Shown here: piece after piece, positions 9,528 through 13,206 of the stretch
Numbering within the stretch: position 1 is the stretch's first letter
Layout: each line of letters begins with the position of its first letter
Assembly: GCF_000611645.1 (NCBI RefSeq)
Contig: NW_014012952.1
Location: 1-13,206, forward strand
Length of the DNA stretch: 13,206 bases
DNA from: Monoraphidium neglectum
Lineage: Eukaryota > Chlorophyta > Chlorophyceae > Sphaeropleales > Selenastraceae
Direction: 5' to 3'
The notes under the pieces: generated by a model
Databases searched by the model: none
What the model was told of the DNA's origin: nothing
What the model saw: only the letters and a program-made list of their open reading frames with translations
Position numbers and translations under genes: made by a program

Positions 9528-10976
9528 AAACATTCACACGCACGCGTGCATGCACACACTTGCACACACGCACGCACACACATGCACGTACACCAAATCA
9601 TGCAGTCCGTGGTGGTGGCGACATGGGTCGCTATTGGTACGAAGACGGAAAGTACCTGAAAAAGAAAAACACATTTACAGACTTCATCGCATGCGCTGAG
9701 CATCTCTTGAAGGTGGGCACTGCAATGCTTTTGCTGACAAAGCACAATGCACATTGTGCTTGCCCAGGTGTTCTTGTACAGCGCATGAACGATGTTTGGT
9801 GCGTGAGGTGACACCCGTGATGCGCGCGAAGGCGGTGCCTGCACACGCCAAACTCACGTGCCTTGATGCCTCCTCCTGCAGCACAAGTACACCAGCAGCA
9901 AGGTTCTGGCCGTCGAGGGCCGCTCCGCCGGCGGCCTGCTGATCGGGGCGGTGCTCAACATGCGCCCCGACTTGTTCCAAGCCGCGATTGCTGGAGTGCC
10001 TTTCGTGGACGTTGTCACCACAATGCTGGACGACTCCATCCCGCTCACCACCGGTGAGTGCGGGTCTCGCACCACTCCCTCCCAGCGGCCCTGACAAGGA
10101 ACGGCGGCTGCATTTGGAGATGTGGTTGTTTCAACCCTGCATGGCAAACGGGGAGGAGGCAGCGCTGCCCGCCATCACCCAGCCGCTCTGTCATGCAAAA
10201 GCCATGCCTCACCCACCTACCGCTGTACTGTTCTCCTGTCCCAACGACTCTTTTGCAGTGGAGTTTGAGGAGTGGGGGAATCCCAAAAATGCAAGCTATT
10301 ACAGCTACATCAAGAGCTACGCCCCAGTGGATAACGTACGGGCGCAGAGGTGAGCAATGGGCCGGCGTTGGCTCGGTGCACTCATAATGGCGCAGGGCTT
10401 TGACCACGCTTTGACCGTGCCGCTTGCGATAAGGCGCCCCGTCCCCTCAACGTCAAGTGGCACGCCTAGCTTTCCGGGTTGAACGGCAGCGTTGTCCTCT
10501 GCCTCCGAGACACCCGGCATGTGCGGTGTTGTCCATTTCCTTGAGTGCCCTGCTGTTCACACCCTGTGCATGTCCTTGTTGCTGTATGGCACACAGGGAC
10601 ATGTGTGGATTATTTCCAAATCGATGCATTCTTTTCCATGCGCAGGTACCCCAACCTGTTCGTGACCGCCGGTCTGCAGGACCAGCGCGTCGGCTACTGG
10701 GAGCCCGCCAAGTGGGTGGCCAAGCTGCGCGCCACTAAAACGGACAGCAACCTCCTCCTGCTGAAGACGGAGATGGGCGCCGGCCACTTCAGCGTCACGG
10801 GGCGCTTCGACGGGCTGAATGACACGGTCTTAGAGTACGCCTTCCTGCTCAAGGCGACCGGGCGGGAAGGTGTGGCGCCGCTGCCGGGCACCGGCGGCGC
10901 CAAAGCGGCGCCGGCGGAGGCCTTGCCGGTCTCTGCTCTGCCTCAGCAGCTGCGGCGCCCGCGGCGGCATGTTTGA
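3389..10976 (+). CDS. Oligopeptidase B-type serine peptidase (S9A family), complete multi-exon gene
   Basis: Cleaves peptides after Lys/Arg. Exons: probable leader 3389-3506, then 3825-3918 (first boundary uncertain), 4201-4300, 4640-4710, 5020-5191, 5450-5539, 6029-6112, 6292-6344, 6611-6720, 7012-7094, 7447-7499, 7706-7787, 8051-8249, 8486-8598, 8828-8979, 9176-9267, 9606-9712, 9882-10053, 10259-10349, 10646-10976 (stop TGA). This model gives 788 residues. The N-terminal region carries [17 protein letters not shown], typical of oligopeptidase B. A beta-propeller follows to about residue 470, then the alpha/beta-hydrolase domain. Catalytic Ser606 is in GRSAGG (codon 9924), Asp691 in GLQDQRV (10680) and His726 in GAGHFS (10785). 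Glu650 and Glu652 in VEFEEWGNP correspond to the family's basic-P1 pocket. Other hallmarks are [17 protein letters not shown] and [12 protein letters not shown]. The sequence most resembles the plant type. The C-terminal tail is alanine/proline-rich and ends basic. Intact; family call very secure, 5' end less so. Confidence 0.92.
3441..3479. repeat. 12-bp inverted repeat inside the leader exon
   Basis: TGGTGCTGCTAG (3441-3452) is the exact reverse complement of 3468-3479, with a 15-base loop. It overlaps the codons for the hydrophobic core and the following Ser-rich residues, close to the proposed start codon, so an mRNA hairpin is possible. It may simply follow from repeated Leu/Ser codon usage. 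Confidence 0.5.
4617..4639. repeat. (CA)11 microsatellite forming the 3' splice site
   Basis: A perfect (CA)11 array at 4617-4638 is followed by G, so the last CA plus G is the acceptor CAG of intron 4301-4639. The next exon begins at once with Asp-Arg-Leu-Tyr (family motif of the [11 protein letters not shown] type). No conventional pyrimidine tract separates repeat and exon. Confidence 0.85.
5674..5750. repeat. Long intronic (GT)n-(CG)n microsatellite
   Basis: A perfect GT array of about 67 bases (5674-5740) is followed by (CG)5. Imperfect TG sequence leads in from about 5640. It lies in the 5' half of the largest intron of the peptidase (5540-6028). It is the longest perfect TG-strand array in the window, and strongly alternating purine-pyrimidine. 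Confidence 0.92.
6862..6913. repeat. Intronic (CA)26 microsatellite preceded by (CG)n
   Basis: A perfect CA array follows an alternating GC/CG stretch (about 6830-6861) in the intron 6721-7011. It is the reverse-complement arrangement of the TG-then-CG arrays at 231 and 5674. It lies in the middle to 3' part of its intron. Confidence 0.92.
7985..8036. repeat. Intronic (CA)26 microsatellite near the acceptor
   Basis: A perfect CA array ends 14 bases before the acceptor CAG at 8050 of intron 7788-8050. A short pyrimidine-rich stretch (TCTCTCCCAG) separates it from the exon that opens with Val-Ile-Leu-Pro. Confidence 0.92.
9490..9523. repeat. Intronic (CA)17 microsatellite with degenerate flanks
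   Basis: The perfect CA core lies inside a longer CA-rich region (about 9461-9590) with interspersed GCAC and ATGCAC units. It lies in the 3' half of intron 9268-9605, directly upstream of the exon encoding the VRGGGDMGR motif. Confidence 0.9.
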
Positions 10977-12252
10977 TCGCCTGAGGATGTCGAGGCGACG
11001 ATGGTCAGATTCGTGGGGGGGCTTCAAATGCTCTGCAACATCTATGCGAACGGCTTGTAGAGTGGCAAAGGTTGTGAGTTCCTGCAGTATCCATCGCACC
11101 AAACTGCTGCTCCGCCTCGCTATGCGAGAGCCCAAAAGCTGCTCAAGAACCCTCAACATGCACCTTGCCATTCTTGTATGCGCACGCATCTGACTTCTGT
11201 GCCTTGAATGGGAGGAGCGCATACGGTTCAGGTCTAGCCTGTTGCAAGCGCATTCAAATGGTTCTGATGATGCTCAATCATTAATTGCCTATTGTGATCT
11301 TCGCTGGCTGTCGCCCTGCTGCTCATCGCAAGCGCTTGCCGACGGCACGCACTGCTCGTTCCTTGGGCTGCACCCAAATAAGCGTTGATGATGCTGACAG
11401 AAGGCGCATTCTCTGTCCGTCCATAACCGCACGCATGCCGCCCTTTGGGGGTGGCAGGGGTGGCTGAATCAATCCATCAATATTGTGAGCCTTGAGGTGC
11501 AAGTCGGCCCGCCGTTTTCGACTGCATCAGGCGCAGGCGCTGTGGTAGACGGGATGCTGTAAATTATGTTGATGCATCCAGAGCCCCATGCGAGCCAGTT
11601 CTTTTGTCCCCACTCTGTTGCACAGGAAACGCAGCTTGATCGCCACTAGGCTCGCGAGCGCCGTTGCAGCTGCAAAGCTGTTAGGGTGTAGGCATGTTCA
11701 GCGGCGCGGGGGAGTGCTGCCAGGTCTCTAAGCCTCCCTGACTGAGAAGTATCCCTGATACTGCTTGCCTTCTATTCTATCGGGGTTTTCCACCACACAC
11801 GTGGACACAATGCAACTCTTGAACCAACTGCCCACTTGCAATACCGGCACTGGTCCAAACTTGGTCAGAGGCAGCGGATCAGCACGTGTGTTTGGGCGGC
11901 ATGACCCAGGTTTAGGAGAAGGCAAGATTATTGTTTTACAGTCGTGCTATTCCAAAGCGAAGGAATCCGATGGGAAGTTTTGCAGTGCTCGCGTCATTGA
12001 CGGACCATCGCGCGGCGATTCAGCGATTAGAAGAAGCGAAATGCTCAGAGTGACTTTCGGCCTTTATTAATTGAAGTAGTATTTTTATTTTGAGCCGATT
12101 CTGGGCTTGCTTCACGGCTACTTGACGGCTGCAGCAGCAGCTGTTATCAGAACGGTTTTGCTGCCTCGCCCCGTGGTCAACAGCGGGGCTGCCACCTCTC
12201 CGAACCGGGACCACTCGTTAACCCCTTGAGATCTTAAGTGTTTGAAGCATCC
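10977..12252. other. Spacer between the tandem peptidase genes: 3' UTR, then AT-richer sequence
   Basis: 1276 bases. The first roughly 600 are probably 3' UTR, ending at the TGTAA at 11558. From about 11640 the sequence becomes less GC-rich than the genes, with runs such as the T/A-rich stretch at 12061-12095 about 160-190 bases before the next start codon. Open frames on both strands (for example 11765-12070 + and 11728-11925 -) show no known domain, splice pattern or compositional support, and I do not call them genes. The promoter of the second peptidase must lie here, but no clear TATA box was identified. Confidence 0.6.
11558..11562 (+). terminator. Candidate polyadenylation signal TGTAA for the first peptidase
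   Basis: First TGTAA after the stop codon of the oligopeptidase B gene, 582 bases downstream. Long 3' UTRs of this size are common in green algae. No closer copy was seen. Confidence 0.5.
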
Positions 12253-12336
12253 ATGTTCGGCAGCCTCAGGCTCTGCGGTTCAGCGGCGCTGCTGGCGACC
12301 CTGGTGCTGGCGCTGCTGGCGGGCGATTGCAGCGCT
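12253..12336 (+). other. Signal peptide of the second peptidase
   Basis: Residues 1-28 have the three-part layout of a secretory signal: short basic start (Arg6), hydrophobic core (about residues 10-24) and a small-residue cleavage site (Cys-Ser-Ala before Arg29). A chloroplast or mitochondrial transit peptide is less likely, because the core is long and hydrophobic and positive charges are few. Confidence 0.65.
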
Positions 12337-13139
12337 CGGTCTGGCCCCTCCAGGGCGCTGCTGCGGATCAAGGCCCAAAATGCCATCACACAGTGAGTTT
12401 ATGGAGCACATGATCAGGCACGCTCACTAAGCCATGCCGTCTTTGCCATGCGCCTGGGACCATGCAGCAAAGCTGCAGAGCACAACACAAGCACAGCATC
12501 ACGCTTTGAAACGGCAGGGGCGGCGATTTTGAGGCCGCCAGGTCGCTGCACCCGCCGGTGGCGCCCAGACACCCTCACGTCATGACCATCAACAACGACA
12601 CCCGTGTCGACGATTACTACTGGTGGGTACTGCTAGGGGTGCGCCCTTGGCGGAGCAAGGGGCGGCGTGCAGTCATGGCCAGACAGAGCAGGGCGCAGAC
12701 ACTTTGAGCAATCTTCGGCAGCTTGGAGCCATCTGTGACTGCGAAATGTTAATCGGCTGCCTTGCATTGCTTGATTGGTACATCAAAGGCTCGGCAGCAT
12801 GCGCAATGTCTGCACCTATGGCCAGCAAGCCTCGCTCCGCTGTGGCCCCCCCCTGTTGCCACGTGCAGGCTGAGGGATGACGCCCGCAAGAGCCCCGAAG
12901 TCATCTCATACCTTCAGGCTGAAAACAACTACACCAACGCCGTCATGGCCAGCACCAAGGGCCTGCAGGTCGGGTGTCTTGACGGGAAGCTGCAGCCGCC
13001 ACTAGAATTGTATGCCGCGTGCTCGCGGGTCCAGGCCACGACCACAAATCCTCGCCTGCTGGGCCGGTGGCCGAGAGTTACAGATCTTTGCTCACCTGGG
13101 CGTGCGCGCGGGTGTGCACACAATTACGCGTGTGCGCGT

Positions 13140-13206
<67 letters not shown>
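12253..13206 (+). CDS. Second, tandem oligopeptidase B-type peptidase with signal peptide (3' partial)
   Basis: Starts at ATG 12253 and leaves the window at the right edge. Exons: 12253-12392, 12518-12622, 12869-12968; the next intron starts at 12969. These join in frame to 115 residues. Residues 1-28 form a clear signal peptide: Arg near the N-terminus, core SAALLATLVLALLAG and a plausible cleavage after CSA (residue 28). Then come PPVAPRHPHVMTINNDTRVD and the [11 protein letters not shown] motif that opens oligopeptidase B proteins. The 100-base third exon matches exon 4201-4300 of gene 2 at 90 of 100 bases and 29 of 33 whole residues, with identical length, intron phase and the same weak donor GTCGG. 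It is therefore a recent tandem paralogue. The catalytic residues lie beyond the window, so activity cannot be judged. Confidence 0.88.
13141..13204. repeat. (CA)32 microsatellite at the right edge
   Basis: A perfect CA array preceded by alternating TG/CG sequence (about 13120-13140). It lies in the third intron of the second peptidase, which starts at 12969. The homologous intron in gene 2 (4301-4639) also carries a CA array, there (CA)11 at its 3' end. The array may continue past the window. Confidence 0.9.

Noticed and set aside
10397..10416. Tandem GCTTTGACC direct repeat
   Set aside because: Only two copies in an intron of the peptidase. Too short to support a function.
10870..11193. 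Forward frame beginning at the peptidase 3' end
   Set aside because: Overlaps the well-supported peptidase frame and continues into the 3' UTR. No family similarity and no independent start context.
10830..11222. Reverse-strand frame with leucine-rich, helix-like stretch
   Set aside because: It overlaps the C-terminal coding end and 3' UTR of the peptidase, matches no family I know and has no splice partners. A reverse-strand exon cannot be excluded without transcripts.
11765..12070. 101-codon forward frame between the duplicates
   Set aside because: No recognised domain, no splice or compositional support. Could be a chance frame in the AT-richer spacer.
1..13206. CRISPR array, transposase, prophage or bacterial operon
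   Set aside because: Repeats are dinucleotide microsatellites without spacers, genes are spliced, and no transposase or integrase motif was seen.

Overview
This window is nuclear DNA of a eukaryote with a GC-rich, intron-dense genome. GT-AG introns, mostly about 170-500 bases, break up every gene. Long (TG/CA)n microsatellites lie inside the introns, TGTAA motifs follow two of the genes, and the proteins are plant-like. Together these point to a green alga (chlorophyte). I cannot name the species from sequence alone.

Layout: all three genes are on the + strand. (1) Positions 21-2394 hold the last five exons visible of an armadillo/HEAT-type helical protein. It best matches the C-terminal end of plant MAP3K-epsilon (Cdc7/Cdc15-like) protein kinases. 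The kinase domain would lie upstream of the window. (2) Positions 2395-3388 are the 3' UTR of gene 1 and the upstream region of gene 2, with a TTGAC-motif cluster and an 11-bp perfect hairpin. (3) About 3389-10976 is a complete oligopeptidase B-type serine peptidase (prolyl oligopeptidase clan, S9A). It has 18 well-supported exons and one probable extra 5' exon encoding a hydrophobic leader. The catalytic Ser, Asp and His are all visible. (4) Positions 10977-12252 are its 3' UTR and an AT-richer spacer with no convincing gene. (5) From 12253 to the right edge is the start of a second, tandem oligopeptidase B gene: a clear signal-peptide exon and two exons about 90% identical to those of gene 2. 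It runs out of the window inside a (CA)n intron.

Working together: the two peptidases are a recent head-to-tail duplication. Catalytic-body exons and even some intron ends are nearly identical, but the N-terminal leaders are unrelated. Both leaders are hydrophobic, suggesting entry to the secretory pathway, whereas classical oligopeptidase B is cytosolic. No functional link between the MAP3K-epsilon-like gene and the peptidases is evident.

I found no bacterial-type operon, CRISPR array, transposase or RNA gene. The most notable signals are the duplicated, leader-bearing peptidases and an intronic microsatellite pattern: TG-rich arrays lie in the 5' half of introns and CA-rich arrays in the 3' half, one of them forming the splice acceptor itself.
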